DNA of 35,367 nucleotides, taken from contig CALGVD010000092.1 of NCBI GenBank assembly GCA_937920275.1, forward strand, positions 77,225-112,591. The letters run 5' to 3'. This stretch comes from an uncultured Pseudomonadota bacterium. GTDB taxonomy: Bacteria > Pseudomonadota > Gammaproteobacteria > Steroidobacterales > Steroidobacteraceae. The translations under genes were made by a program, and so were the position numbers. A model generated the notes under the pieces. The model did not search any database. It worked only from the letters and a program-made list of their open reading frames with translations, and was not told the origin of the DNA. This document shows, in pieces, positions 18,747-29,479 of the stretch. Position 1 is the stretch's first letter. Each line of letters begins with the position of its first letter.

Positions 18747-19906
18747 CGAGCCGCCGTAAGGCGGGCCGGTATGCGCCGACGCCGCTGGCGTTGTTGGCGC
18801 TGCTCGCGATCACCGCGGGTTGCTCGAAGGACAAAGATGTCGAGCAGCCGGCAGAACTCGTCGATTTCGAGCCGACGCTGTCGGTGGATCGCCTCTGGAG
18901 CGCGTCGGCGGGCGGCGGCGGAGGCGCGATGCGGGCCGGCCTCGCGCCCGCCATCGACAACGAGCGGATCTACGCCGCCGGTCGCGGCGGTGATGTCCTC
19001 GCCCTGCAAGCCGCAGACGGTCGCACCGCGTGGCGCGTGCGCACCAAGACCGAGCTCACGGGTGGTCCGGGCATCGGTGCAGGTCTCGTGGTGGTCGGCT
19101 CCCTGGACGGCGAGGTCATCGCGCTCTCCGCCGAGGACGGTCGCGAGCGTTGGCGCGTGAAGCTCGGCGGCGAGGTGCTCTCGGCGCCGGCGGTGTCGGC
19201 AGAGATCGTCGTCGTCCGTACGGTCGATGGTCGTCTGCACGGCCTGTCGCCCGCAGAAGGCAAATCCTTGTGGCGGGAAGAACAGGCGGTGCCGCGGTTG
19301 ACGCTGCGCGGTGCGGCCACACCGGTCATCGCAGGCAATGTGGTGATCTGCGGTTTCGACAACGGTCGCGCCATCGCGATCGATGTCCGTAACGGTGAAC
19401 TGCTCTGGGACGCCTTGCTCGCGCCGGCGCGCGGCCGCACCGAACTCGAGCGCATGGTCGACATCGATTCGGCTGTGAAGGTCTCGGGTGCCGATGTCTT
19501 CGTCACGGGCTTCCAAGGTCGGGTCGCGATGTTGGCGCTCGACAACGGTCAGTCCTGGTGGTCTCGCGAGATGTCCAGCCATCGCGGTCTCGACATCGAC
19601 GACGATCGCGTCTATGTGAGCACTTCCGAGGGTGATGTGGCCGGGCTGCGTCGTCGCACCGGGGTCGAGGAGTGGCGCCAGGATGGGCTGCGTCGCCGTG
19701 GCCTGTCGGGCCCCGCGGCGCTCGGCGGCCACATCGTCGTCGGTGACAACGAGGGCTACCTGCACTGGTTGGACGCCACGACCGGCGCCTTTGCGGCACG
19801 AAGCAAAGCCGGTGGCCGGGTCACCAATGCGCCGCAGGTCGCGGGTGATCTGCTTGTGGTACAGGACGACGAAGGGCGCATCAGCGCCTTCCGGCCGCGC
19901 CGCTGA
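18743..19906 (+). CDS. bamB: Outer membrane assembly lipoprotein BamB
   Basis: 387 residues, the usual size. BamB is a periplasm-facing lipoprotein of the BAM complex that helps insert beta-barrel proteins. The signal peptide ends in a lipobox LAITAGC with acylated Cys27. The rest is an eight-bladed propeller with PQQ-type repeats, for example VLALQAADGRTAWRVR, VIALSAEDGRERWRVKL, AIAIDVRNGELLWD and YLHWLDATTGAF. The GTG start overlaps yfgM. der follows 26 bp later. Confidence 0.95.
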   Translation: MTSRRKAGRYAPTPLALLALLAITAGCSKDKDVEQPAELVDFEPTLSVDRLWSASAGGGGGAMRAGLAPAIDNERIYAAGRGGDVLALQAADGRTAWRVRTKTELTGGPGIGAGLVVVGSLDGEVIALSAEDGRERWRVKLGGEVLSAPAVSAEIVVVRTVDGRLHGLSPAEGKSLWREEQAVPRLTLRGAATPVIAGNVVICGFDNGRAIAIDVRNGELLWDALLAPARGRTELERMVDIDSAVKVSGADVFVTGFQGRVAMLALDNGQSWWSREMSSHRGLDIDDDRVYVSTSEGDVAGLRRRTGVEEWRQDGLRRRGLSGPAALGGHIVVGDNEGYLHWLDATTGAFAARSKAGGRVTNAPQVAGDLLVVQDDEGRISAFRPRR

Positions 19907-19932
19907 ACGCGCTCCCCCCATCGGATCGGCCG

Positions 19933-21381
19933 ATGCCTGCGGTGCTGCCGGTGGTGGTGCTGGTCGGGCGGCCGAATGTCGGCAAGTCCACGCTCTTCAA
20001 CCGTCTGACCGGGACCCGGGACGCCTTGGTCGCGGACATGCCGGGCGTCACGCGCGATCGCCAATACGGCTATGGCCGCCTCGGGCCGGTCCCCTATGTC
20101 GTCGTCGACACCGGCGGCCTGGTCGAGCAGCCCTCGGGCATCGAGCAGCCGATGCGCTTGCAGACCGAGCGCGCCGTCGCCGAGGCCGATGTGCTCGTGT
20201 TCCTCGCCGATGCACGCACCGGTCTCACCCCCCAAGATCACTTCGTGGCGCGCGAGCTGCGTCGTTCCGGCAAGCCCGTGTTCCTCGCGGTCAACAAGGC
20301 CGAGGGGCTCGACCCGTCGACGGCCGCCGCAGATTTCCATTCGCTCGGCCTCGGTGAACCGCAGGCGATCGCTTCGGCGCACGGCGACGGCTGTCGTGAC
20401 CTCATGGATCTGGTCCTCGCGAGCTGGGACACGCCCGAGGCCGTCGATCGCGACACCGCACCCGATGGACGCATCCGCATCGCCGTCATCGGCCGCCCCA
20501 ACGTCGGCAAGTCGACGCTCGTCAACCGGCTGATCGGTGAAGAGCGCGTGATCGCGAGCGAGATGCCGGGCACCACCCGCGACAGCATATTCGTGCCGTT
20601 CGCGCGCGACGGACGCGAGTTCACCTTGATCGACACCGCGGGCGTGCGCCGTCGCGGCAAGGTCGAGGATGTGGTCGAGAAGGCGAGCGTCGCCAAGACC
20701 CTGCAGGCCATCGACACCGCCCATGTCGTCATCTTCATGGTCGATGCCCACGACAGCATCGGCGAACAGGATGCGAGCGTGCTGGGGCTTGCGCTGCAGC
20801 GCGGCCGGGCGCTGCTGATCGCCATCAACAAATGGGACGGTATCCCCCACGAGCAGCGCGAAGACATCCGCCGTCAACTCGAACTCAAACTCGATTTCGT
20901 GCCCTACGCACCCGTACAGTTCATGTCGGCGCGCCACGGCACCGGCGTCGGTGAGCTGGTCGCTGCGGCCATCAAGGCGTACGACGCGGCGATGACCGAT
21001 ATCCCGACGCCCAAGCTCTCCAAGGCGCTCGAGCGCGCCATCGTGCAGCACCAACCGCCGCTGGTGCGCGGCCGGCGCATCAAGCTGCGCTATGCGCACC
21101 AGGGCGGACGCAATCCACCGCGCATCATCATCCACGGTAACCAGACCAAAGATGTCCCCGAGGCCTACACCCGCTATCTCGCCAATGTATTCCGGCGCGA
21201 GTTCGACCTCTTCGCCTCGCCGGTCGCGGTGGAGTTCCGCACCGACTCGAACCCCTACGCCCGCGGCAAGGGGCGTCCGAGCACGCTCACCGCTTCGGAG
21301 AAGCGCTCGGCGGTGGAGCAGAAGCGGCGGAAGGCTTCGGCGGCGCGAGGAACAGGGCAGGGTCCACGTAAGCGCGGTTGA
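19933..21381 (+). CDS. der: Ribosome assembly GTPase Der (EngA)
   Basis: 482 residues. Der carries two GTPase domains in tandem and a C-terminal KH-like domain, and acts late in 50S subunit assembly. Domain 1: P-loop GRPNVGKS (12-19), [17 protein letters not shown], and a G4 motif written NKAEG in place of NKxD. Domain 2: P-loop from residue 187, [19 protein letters not shown]. The KH domain includes [20 protein letters not shown], and a basic tail ends in RKRG. Its last 95 bp overlap the convergent M23 peptidase gene. It closes the bamB-der pair. Confidence 0.97.
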   Translation: MPAVLPVVVLVGRPNVGKSTLFNRLTGTRDALVADMPGVTRDRQYGYGRLGPVPYVVVDTGGLVEQPSGIEQPMRLQTERAVAEADVLVFLADARTGLTPQDHFVARELRRSGKPVFLAVNKAEGLDPSTAAADFHSLGLGEPQAIASAHGDGCRDLMDLVLASWDTPEAVDRDTAPDGRIRIAVIGRPNVGKSTLVNRLIGEERVIASEMPGTTRDSIFVPFARDGREFTLIDTAGVRRRGKVEDVVEKASVAKTLQAIDTAHVVIFMVDAHDSIGEQDASVLGLALQRGRALLIAINKWDGIPHEQREDIRRQLELKLDFVPYAPVQFMSARHGTGVGELVAAAIKAYDAAMTDIPTPKLSKALERAIVQHQPPLVRGRRIKLRYAHQGGRNPPRIIIHGNQTKDVPEAYTRYLANVFRREFDLFASPVAVEFRTDSNPYARGKGRPSTLTASEKRSAVEQKRRKASAARGTGQGPRKRG

Positions 21382-22177
21382 GCGACACGCCCCAGTGCAG
21401 ATGGGGGCCGGTCGAACGGCCGGTCGAACCCACGGCGCCCAAGAGATCGCCCGTCTCGACGACATCGCCCGGCTGCACCTCGATACGGCTGAGGTGACAG
21501 TAGAGCGTCACCAAACCCTGTCCGTGATCGATGATCACCGTGTTGCCGTTGAAGAAAAAATCCCCGGTCTCGATGACGCGCCCCGGTGCGGGCGCGATCA
21601 CCGGCGTGCCGGTGGGCGCGGCGATGTCCATGCCTGAGTGCGGGTTGCGCGACTGCCCGTTGAACACGCGGCGCAGCCCGAAGGAGCTCGAGCGCCGCCC
21701 GCTCACGGGTTGCTCGAAGCGCAGCGTGGCGGGTGGCGCCTCGGTGAAGGTGTCCATCGCCTTGCGCAGGATCGGTGACTCGCGGGCGACGCGCGCGGCG
21801 TCCTCCGGGGCGAGATCGACCTGACGCGGCGCGACCTTGAGGCTCTGCGTGGCGTAGGCCTTGCCCTCGATGGTGAATCCGCGGGTGAGCGGCGCTGCGC
21901 CTTGCCGGATCTCGACCTTCGCGGCACCCGGGCTGCGCGCCAACGGGATGCCGACGATCGCGACCCAGCCTGCGCCCTTGGGCATCACCATGACGCGTTT
22001 GTCTTCAAAGGTCACCGTCGGAGGCGCGGTGCCGGGGAGGTCGATGAGCACCACCCCGCCCGGTACCGCGCTCTGGCGCGGCAGGTCGGCCACGGCGAGG
22101 GTCGCTGCGGTGGCGCAGCCCAGAGCTGCGAGCATCGAAGACCGCGAGGCGCTGCGGCGGCGGGCTTGCGCGGTCAT
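21287..22177 (-). CDS. M23 (LytM) family metallopeptidase
   Basis: 296 residues. It is a probable cell-wall peptidase or regulator of amidases. The N-terminus [12 protein letters not shown] plus hydrophobic stretch to about residue 30 is a signal peptide. The C-terminal LytM domain has all zinc and catalytic residues: His180 and Asp184 ([14 protein letters not shown]), His228 (YCHLS) and His259/His261 (GPHLHWGV), so it should be active, unlike degenerate EnvC/NlpD forms. The tail is Pro/Ala/Ser-rich. It overlaps the end of der (antisense) by 95 bp and the stop of xseA by 4 bp, so it is probably co-transcribed with xseA; a peptidase beside xseA is also seen in pseudomonads. Confidence 0.9.
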   Translation of the reverse strand: MTAQARRRSASRSSMLAALGCATAATLAVADLPRQSAVPGGVVLIDLPGTAPPTVTFEDKRVMVMPKGAGWVAIVGIPLARSPGAAKVEIRQGAAPLTRGFTIEGKAYATQSLKVAPRQVDLAPEDAARVARESPILRKAMDTFTEAPPATLRFEQPVSGRRSSSFGLRRVFNGQSRNPHSGMDIAAPTGTPVIAPAPGRVIETGDFFFNGNTVIIDHGQGLVTLYCHLSRIEVQPGDVVETGDLLGAVGSTGRSTGPHLHWGVSLNRAYVDPALFLAPPKPSAASAPPPSASPKR

Positions 22178-23556
22178 GGGGTCTCCGGTGGATCCGCGGG
22201 CGCTGCGCCGGTCACGATGGCTTCGAGATGTCCCCGGCCCAAGCGCGCGATGATGCGCGTACCGACCGGCGCTGCGGCGCTATCGCGCAGCAGACGACCG
22301 TCTTCGCGCGAGACGATCGCGTAGCCACGATCGAGTGTGGCCAGCGGGCTCACCGCGTGCAGGGTGCGGCGTGCGACTTCATGGCGCTGTGCGAGCGCTG
22401 TCAGGCGAGCGGGCAACACGCGTCTCAGCCGCGCATCGAGCAGCGCGCGGCGTTGTGCGAGACGCTGCAAGGCGAGCGCTGGCGAAGCCTGCGCCAGACG
22501 GGCATCGAGGCGTTGGGTGCGCAGTCGCGCATCGGCGAGCACGAGCCGCAGCCGTCCCGTGAGCCGTTGCTCGAGTTCATCCAGCCGCTGCGCGCCTTGC
22601 TGCAGGCGTACGCCGGGATGGGTGAGGGTGAGCCGTCGACTGAGGCGCGACAGCTGCTCATCGCCGCTGCGCAGGCGACGCGCGGCGAGTTGCTGCAGTC
22701 GCGCATCGAGCGCTGCGAAACCGGCGCGCCACGCTGCGCCATCCGGTGTGACGAGCTCAGCGGCTCCCGAGGGGGTGGGCGCACGCACATCGGCGACGAA
22801 GTCGGCGATGGTGAAGTCGGTCTCGTGTCCGATGCCCGTGACCACCGGCATGGGCGCCGCGCGCAGCGCACGCGCCAACGATTCGTCGTTGAACGCCCAA
22901 AGATCCTCGAGCGAACCACCGCCGCGCGCCACGATCAGCACATCGCACTCCGCGCGGATGCTCGCGAGGGCGAGCGCGGCGAGCAGCTGCGGCACGGCCT
23001 CCTTGCCCTGCACCGCCGCCGGGTGGATCACCACGCGTGCTGCCGGGAAACGCCGTCGCAGGATGTTCAGGATGTCGCGGATCGCGGCGCCGGTGGGCGA
23101 GGTGATGACCCCGATCACGCCCGGCGCCTTCGGCAGCGGGCGTTTGTGTGCCGGATCGAACAGGCCTTCGGCCTCGAGCTTCGCGCGCAGCAGTTCGTAT
23201 TCCTGCCGAAGCGCACCGACCCCAGCATCCTCCAGGTGCTCGACCACCAACTGGAACTCGCCGCGCGCTTCGAAGAGCCCCGCCCGGGCGCGCACCAGCA
23301 CGCGCTGTCCGTCGCGGGGCGTCATGCGCAGTACGGCGTTGCGACCGCGGAACATGGCGCAGCGGACCTGCGCGTCGCGGTCCTTGAGCGAGAAGTACCA
23401 GTGGCCGGAGGCAGGGCGCGAGAAGTTCGAGATCTCCCCCTCGACCCACAGCAAGGGCAGCCCATGGTCGAGCAGCTGTCGTACCTCGCGGTTCAGGCGC
23501 CCGACGCTGTAGATATCGCGGTCGGCGCGGACGAGGCTGGGCGGACGGGTCGACAA
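22174..23556 (-). CDS. xseA: Exodeoxyribonuclease VII large subunit
   Basis: 460 residues, normal length. XseA with XseB degrades single-stranded DNA from both ends. An OB-fold lies at residues 10-110 ([37 protein letters not shown]). The catalytic domain follows, with [31 protein letters not shown] and [27 protein letters not shown], then a long helical, Arg/Leu-rich region (about 280-400) that forms the coiled coil binding XseB. It is divergent from guaB. xseB is not in the window. Confidence 0.96.
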   Translation of the reverse strand: MSTRPPSLVRADRDIYSVGRLNREVRQLLDHGLPLLWVEGEISNFSRPASGHWYFSLKDRDAQVRCAMFRGRNAVLRMTPRDGQRVLVRARAGLFEARGEFQLVVEHLEDAGVGALRQEYELLRAKLEAEGLFDPAHKRPLPKAPGVIGVITSPTGAAIRDILNILRRRFPAARVVIHPAAVQGKEAVPQLLAALALASIRAECDVLIVARGGGSLEDLWAFNDESLARALRAAPMPVVTGIGHETDFTIADFVADVRAPTPSGAAELVTPDGAAWRAGFAALDARLQQLAARRLRSGDEQLSRLSRRLTLTHPGVRLQQGAQRLDELEQRLTGRLRLVLADARLRTQRLDARLAQASPALALQRLAQRRALLDARLRRVLPARLTALAQRHEVARRTLHAVSPLATLDRGYAIVSREDGRLLRDSAAAPVGTRIIARLGRGHLEAIVTGAAPADPPETP

Positions 23557-23640
23557 GGCGGCTCCGGCGGAAGGGGTCCGGGGGGCAGTTTACCCCGAGC
23601 GGGTCGGTCCGGATGCGTAGACCGCACCCTCGCCGAAGCG

Positions 23641-23672
23641 TAAAATAGGGCGTCCATTAGCCCTCGATGGAC
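23641..23672 (+). promoter_or_regulatory. guaB promoter -10 and 5' leader hairpin
   Basis: TAAAAT at 23641-23646 is a -10 candidate. GTCCAT (23652-23657) and ATGGAC (23667-23672) are perfect inverted repeats with a 9-nt loop, placing a hairpin at the very 5' end of the mRNA. The 7 bases between it and the ATG (ACCCCCG) contain no Shine-Dalgarno. No clear -35 is visible. Confidence 0.45.
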
Positions 23673-23679
23673 ACCCCCG

Positions 23680-25146
23680 ATGCGCATCCTGCAGGAAGCA
23701 CTCACCTTCGATGACGTGCTGCTCGTCCCGGCTTACTCCGAAGTGCTGCCCCGCGAGGTCGATCTCTCGACGCAGCTGACCCGCACGATCCGCCTCAACC
23801 TGCCGATCGTCTCAGCCGCGATGGACACGGTCACCGAAGCCCGTCTCGCCATCGCCATCGCCCAAGAGGGCGGCATCGGCATCATCCACAAAAGCATGAC
23901 CGTCGAGGCCCAGGCCCGCGAAGTCGCGCGCGTCAAGAAATACGAGAGCGGCGTGGTGCTCGACCCCATCACCGTGTCCCCGGACGCCACCTTGCGCGAG
24001 GTGCTCGCACTCACCCGTGCGAACGGCATCTCCGGCATGCCGGTGGTCCAAGGCCGTCAAGTGGTCGGTATCGTCACCAGCCGCGACCTGCGTTTCCAAC
24101 GCGCCCTCGACACCCCGGTCTCGGCAGTGATGACCCCGAAGGAACGACTCGTCACCGTACCTGAGAACACGCCGCGCGAGACCGTGCTCGATCTCTTCCA
24201 CAAGCATCGCATCGAGAAAGTGCTGGTGGTGGGCGAGAACGGCGAGCTCAAAGGTCTGGTCACCGTCAAAGACGTACAGAAAGCGACCGATCGGCCGCGC
24301 GCCTGCAAGGACGAGAGCGGACGCCTGCGTGTGGGCGCTGCGGTCGGCACCTCGCCCGACACGCTCGATCGGGTGGCGGCTTTGGTCGAGGCCGGCGTGG
24401 ATGCCGTGGTGGTCGACACCTCCCACGGCCACTCGCGCGGTGTCATGCAGTCGGTCGAGCGCATCAAGGCGCGGTTCCCGCAGTTGCAGGTCATCGCCGG
24501 CAACATCGTCACCGCTGAGGCCGCGCGCGATCTCGTGCGCTGCGGCGCCGATGCCGTCAAGGTCGGTATCGGTCCCGGCTCCATCTGCACCACACGCATC
24601 GTCGCGGGCGTGGGCGTGCCGCAGGTCTCCGCCATCGCCAACGTCGCCGCTGCGCTCGAGGGCACGGGTGTACCGCTGATCGCCGACGGCGGCATCCGCT
24701 ATTCGGGCGATCTCGCCAAGGCGCTCGCCGCCGGCGCGCACTGCGTGATGATCGGCGGTCTCTTCGCCGGCACCGAAGAATCCCCGGGCGAGGTCGAACT
24801 CTTCCAGGGCGCGAGCTTCAAGAGCTACCGCGGCATGGGCTCGCTCGGTGCGATGGGCGAGCGGCATGGCTCGAGCGACCGCTACTTCCAGGACACCACG
24901 ACCGAACTCGAGAAACTCGTCCCCGAGGGTATCGAGGGCCGTGTTCCCTACAAGGGCAGCATCGTCGCCATCCTGCACCAACTCGCCGGCGGCCTGCGCG
25001 CCGCGATGGGCTACACCGGCAGCCAGGACATCGGTCAGATGCGCACCCGTCCGCAGTTCGTGCGCATCACCTCGGCGGGTGTGCGCGAGTCGCATGTCCA
25101 CGATGTGACCATCACCAAAGAAGCCCCGAACTACCGGATCTCGTGA
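23680..25146 (+). CDS. guaB: Inosine-5'-monophosphate dehydrogenase
   Basis: 488 residues. GuaB oxidises IMP to XMP, the first committed step to GMP. The TIM barrel starts with [18 protein letters not shown]. It is interrupted by a pair of CBS domains (about 95-205, including [34 protein letters not shown]) that sense adenine and guanine nucleotides. The active-site Cys303 lies in [16 protein letters not shown] mobile flap and the YKGS block follow. guaA lies 10 bp downstream, the classic guaBA operon. The leader has a 5' hairpin and no ribosome site. Confidence 0.98.
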   Translation: MRILQEALTFDDVLLVPAYSEVLPREVDLSTQLTRTIRLNLPIVSAAMDTVTEARLAIAIAQEGGIGIIHKSMTVEAQAREVARVKKYESGVVLDPITVSPDATLREVLALTRANGISGMPVVQGRQVVGIVTSRDLRFQRALDTPVSAVMTPKERLVTVPENTPRETVLDLFHKHRIEKVLVVGENGELKGLVTVKDVQKATDRPRACKDESGRLRVGAAVGTSPDTLDRVAALVEAGVDAVVVDTSHGHSRGVMQSVERIKARFPQLQVIAGNIVTAEAARDLVRCGADAVKVGIGPGSICTTRIVAGVGVPQVSAIANVAAALEGTGVPLIADGGIRYSGDLAKALAAGAHCVMIGGLFAGTEESPGEVELFQGASFKSYRGMGSLGAMGERHGSSDRYFQDTTTELEKLVPEGIEGRVPYKGSIVAILHQLAGGLRAAMGYTGSQDIGQMRTRPQFVRITSAGVRESHVHDVTITKEAPNYRIS

Positions 25147-25156
25147 AGCGTCCTCC

Positions 25157-26755
<1,599 letters not shown>

Positions 26756-26896
26756 GGGGTCTTTCGAGGGCTGTCGCGGTCTATCGAGATCTATCGCGAA
26801 TCCAACTCGCCCTCTGACCTCGGTGAGAGCGGAGTGTTGAGATGTCAACGTGCAACTCAGACGCGGTGTGGTCTTTGCTGAAAGTCGATTGCGCCG

Positions 26897-26923
26897 GCCT
26901 GTGGAGCCTTCGCAGGCGTTTTT
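26897..26923 (+). terminator. Intrinsic terminator downstream of guaBA
   Basis: GCCTGTGG ... (T)TCGCAGGC folds into an 8- to 9-pair stem with two wobble pairs and a tiny loop, followed by G and TTTTT. It lies about 140 bp after the guaA stop. The stretch 26756-26896 between them holds no recognisable gene. Confidence 0.5.
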
Positions 26924-26934
26924 ATAACGTCATA

Positions 26935-26963
26935 TTGCACGGTAACATTGGTCGTGTTATCGT
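26935..26963 (+). promoter_or_regulatory. Candidate promoter of the AbiEi-like gene
   Basis: TTGCAC (26935-26940), 17 bp, then TATCGT (26958-26963). The surrounding AT-rich sequence has an imperfect inverted repeat GGTAACA / TGTTATC (about 26941-26961), a possible operator for the winged-helix product. A start near 26970 would leave almost no leader before the ATG at 26973. Weak hexamers; tentative. Confidence 0.3.
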
Positions 26964-26972
26964 GTATATACA

Positions 26973-27986
26973 ATGTTAAATAAAGCCACTCCGGAACCCG
27001 CCGTGGACGCCGCCGTCCACGCGTATCTGCATGAAACCTTGGGAATCTCCCCCAAGGTTCGGGCGTGGCCGGGTGCCGCCAAGCTGCCTTACTTTCTGCA
27101 GGACACCTTCGAGATCCGGGAACTGAGGCTCCTGGATCGGCAGGTTCTCTTGGCGATCGACAAGCGGCCCGACAAGCCGCGCTTGGCCAACGTGCGAGGC
27201 CAGATGGACAAGCTGCGTCAACTGGCCGGGATGCCGGTGGTCTACGTAAACGGCACCCTCGCGTCCTACGAGCGCAAGCGCCTCATCCAGCAGAAGGTAC
27301 CGTTCTTGGTGCCGGGCAACCAGCTCTATCTGCCGGATCTCGGGATCGACTTGCGCGAGTACTTTCGCAGGCCGCCCGCCGCTCCGGACACCGCACTCAG
27401 CCCGGCGACGCAGGCGATGTTGATTACGGTCCTGCTCAGACAACCTTGGCGCGCCGAGTGGCAGCCCGCCGAGGTGATGAGCGACCTGGGCTACACCGCG
27501 ATGACCCTGTCCCGGGCCGTCAAGGAGCTTACGGCCGCTGGCATTGCGGCATTGCGCACCGAGGGTAGGGCGCGATGGCTGCACACGGAGCGTACTGCCG
27601 AGCACACCTGGGAGCGAGCGAAGCCGTTATTGCGCAGTCCGATCAAGCGCCGATTCTGGGCCCGCCCCACTGGCAAGTGGAAGCCGCCCCGTGTGAAGCT
27701 GGCTGGCTTGAGCGCGTTGGCGCGGCATTCGATCCTTTCCGAGCCGCAGTTGCCGATCTATGCCATCAGCCCGGCGCAGTGGAAGACAGCGACACAGGCG
27801 GGCATCGAGGCCCTGCCTGAGCCGCTGCCCGGAGCCTGTGAATGGGAGCTCTGGCACTACAACCCCGCACTCATCCCGAACAGCGAAACCGTCGATCCAC
27901 TGTCCTTGACGCTCAGCCTGCAGGACAACACCGACGAGCGTATTCAACTCGCGCTCGATGAACTGAAGGGGCGCTTTCCGTGGTGA
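26973..27986 (+). CDS. AbiEi-like / MarR-type winged-helix protein, no partner seen
   Basis: 337 residues. Three parts can be seen: residues 1-130, an alpha/beta region (RQVLLAIDKRPDKPRLANVRGQ, MPVVYVNGTLASYERKRLIQ, VPFLVPGNQLYLPDLGIDLREYF); residues 140-200, a winged helix (EVMSDLGYTAMTLSRAVKELTAAGI, then the wing); and a C-terminal domain from about 230 (LAGLSALARHSILSEPQLPIYAI). This layout resembles type IV antitoxins of the AbiEi kind or related MarR-like regulators that normally sit beside an AbiEii nucleotidyltransferase toxin. No such toxin follows: the next gene is Fic, 240 bp on. The ATG has no ribosome site; GTG 27003 is an alternative start. The function is inferred, not proven. 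Confidence 0.6.
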   Translation: MLNKATPEPAVDAAVHAYLHETLGISPKVRAWPGAAKLPYFLQDTFEIRELRLLDRQVLLAIDKRPDKPRLANVRGQMDKLRQLAGMPVVYVNGTLASYERKRLIQQKVPFLVPGNQLYLPDLGIDLREYFRRPPAAPDTALSPATQAMLITVLLRQPWRAEWQPAEVMSDLGYTAMTLSRAVKELTAAGIAALRTEGRARWLHTERTAEHTWERAKPLLRSPIKRRFWARPTGKWKPPRVKLAGLSALARHSILSEPQLPIYAISPAQWKTATQAGIEALPEPLPGACEWELWHYNPALIPNSETVDPLSLTLSLQDNTDERIQLALDELKGRFPW

Positions 27987-28015
27987 GGGGACTCAGGCCG
28001 GGTGGGTGGTGGGGG

Positions 28016-28039
28016 CAGGGGGTTTGAATTGCCTATCCG
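28016..28039 (+). repeat. Boundary repeat, copy 1 of 5
   Basis: CAGGGGG followed by TTTGAATTGCCTATCCG, 30 bp after the stop of the AbiEi-like gene. One mismatch to the core shared with copies 2 and 3. The flanks to either side are not shared beyond the G-rich lead-in. Confidence 0.8.
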
Positions 28040-28113
28040 TGATCGTGGAACCGGTCGAGCGGTTGGTCGGCGGTCGGTGCGGTCCTGACAGGAGGCTCGC
28101 TCGATCTGCAGAA

Positions 28114-28200
28114 CCGGCCAAAAGACCGGCCAAAATTTAGCCTACAAAGGATGACAAGTTACTGTTTATAGAGTTAATATTCCGGCCATGGAACCGGCCA
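28114..28200 (+). promoter_or_regulatory. fic promoter flanked by two pairs of CCGGCCA repeats
   Basis: CCGGCCA occurs at 28114, 28126, 28182 and 28194: two pairs, each with a 12-bp period. Between them lies the only AT-rich stretch of the area, with ATGACA (28151-28156), 18 bp, TAATAT (28175-28180) as a promoter candidate. The repeat pairs bracket it, as operators would. The likely ligand is the winged-helix tail of the Fic protein itself; this is inference. Confidence 0.5.
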
Positions 28201-28225
28201 AGACACTCATCCGGGGGATCGAGCC

Positions 28226-29401
28226 GTGACCCCTGCCGCCGCCGAGCCGTACATGCCCACCGAGGGCACGGCCGTGCTCGAAAATCTGGCCTTCGATCTG
28301 GCGCGCGAGGCCAGCGAGCTTTCCGCTCAGCTGCATCCGGCAGTTCGACTGTCGGTCGCCGAACTCGTCCGGTCGATGAACTGCTACTACTCGAACCTGA
28401 TCGAGGGGCACAACACCCACCCGCGGGACATCGACCGCGCCCTTACTGCCGACTATTCCACCGACCTGCATCGCCGCGATCTGCAGCTCGAGGCCCGCGC
28501 GCACATCGAAGTTCAGCAGATGATCGATGAGCGAGTCGGCGAACTGCCGCGTCCGCCCGCCGCGCGTGCATTCATCGAATGGACGCATCGGGAGTTCTGC
28601 AAGCGCTTGCCCGAGAGTCTGCTCGTCGTCGTGAACCCGGACACCGGGGAGCGCGTTCCTGTTATCCCAGGGCAGTTGCGCTCGCGTACGGTCGCCGTCG
28701 GCCGGCACGTGGCGCCGGCGCCGGAGGATCTACCGGCGTTCATGCTCAGATTCGAGGAAGCCTTCGATGCGGCTCGGCTGACGAAGTCGCGGCAGGTGAT
28801 CGCCGTCGCGGCGGCTCACCATCGGTTTCTGTGGATCCATCCCTTCCTCGATGGCAATGGGCGTGTCGCGAGGTTGATGTCGCACGCGTTGCTGCTCGAT
28901 ATCGGGATCGGCTCCGCGCTCTGGTCCGTTTCGCGCGGACTCGCGCGCAACTCCGGTGACTACAAACGCCTGCTGATGGCGGCCGATGAGCCGCGCCGGA
29001 GCGATCTCGACGGGCGAGGGGCGCTGTCCCATGAGGCGCTGATCGACTTCTGCCGGTTCTTTCTCGAGACCTGTCTCGATCAGGTCCGCTACATGCGCGA
29101 GCTGCTCGACGCTTCCGAGCTTCAGCGTCGCATGGAGCTGTACGTGCGTGAGGAGGAAAGCGCAGAGCGGCTCCCGAAGCGTAGCTTTGCCGTTCTGCGT
29201 GAAGCGCTTCGCGCTGGCGAGTTGGAACGCGGTCGCATTCCACAGTTGATCGACACGAGCGAACGCACGGCGCGACGCGTGGTGTCTGCGCTGATCGAAA
29301 AGCGGTTACTGGTTTCAGCCTCACACAAAGCGCCATTGCGACTGGGTTTCCCCATCGATGTCGTCGAGCGCTGGTTTCCGAGGCTTTATCCCGTGGTGTG
29401 A
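28226..29401 (+). CDS. Fic family adenylyltransferase with built-in inhibitor and wHTH tail
   Basis: 391 residues. Fic enzymes transfer AMP (or similar groups) from nucleotides to protein hydroxyls. The catalytic motif HPFLDGNGRVAR is intact at residues 205-216. An inhibitory (S/T)xxxE(G/N) motif, SNLIEG, lies at 56-61 before the Fic core, making this a class II Fic that should be self-inhibited. Residues 280-391 form a helical linker and a winged-helix DNA-binding domain (RIPQLIDTSERTARRVVSALIEKRLL). The GTG start follows a GGGGGA ribosome site. It lies between boundary repeats 1 and 2 as a single-gene block. The target is unknown. Confidence 0.88.
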   Translation: MTPAAAEPYMPTEGTAVLENLAFDLAREASELSAQLHPAVRLSVAELVRSMNCYYSNLIEGHNTHPRDIDRALTADYSTDLHRRDLQLEARAHIEVQQMIDERVGELPRPPAARAFIEWTHREFCKRLPESLLVVVNPDTGERVPVIPGQLRSRTVAVGRHVAPAPEDLPAFMLRFEEAFDAARLTKSRQVIAVAAAHHRFLWIHPFLDGNGRVARLMSHALLLDIGIGSALWSVSRGLARNSGDYKRLLMAADEPRRSDLDGRGALSHEALIDFCRFFLETCLDQVRYMRELLDASELQRRMELYVREEESAERLPKRSFAVLREALRAGELERGRIPQLIDTSERTARRVVSALIEKRLLVSASHKAPLRLGFPIDVVERWFPRLYPVV

Positions 29402-29435
29402 TGGCCAGGGCGGCCGACTGCGCCTTCGGTCGGGA

Positions 29436-29460
29436 CAGGGGGTTTTGAATTTCCTATCCG
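29436..29460 (+). repeat. Boundary repeat, copy 2 of 5
   Basis: CAGGGGG then TTTTGAATTTCCTATCCG, 34 bp after the fic stop. Same orientation as the other copies. The minus-strand membrane gene ends 19 bp beyond it. Confidence 0.85.
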
Positions 29461-29479
29461 TTGCGCGACCACGCACGGC

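Noticed and set aside
26756-26896. CTATCGAGATCTATCGCGA as an operator after guaA
   Set aside because: A short imperfect duplication without a nearby promoter; not distinguishable from chance.
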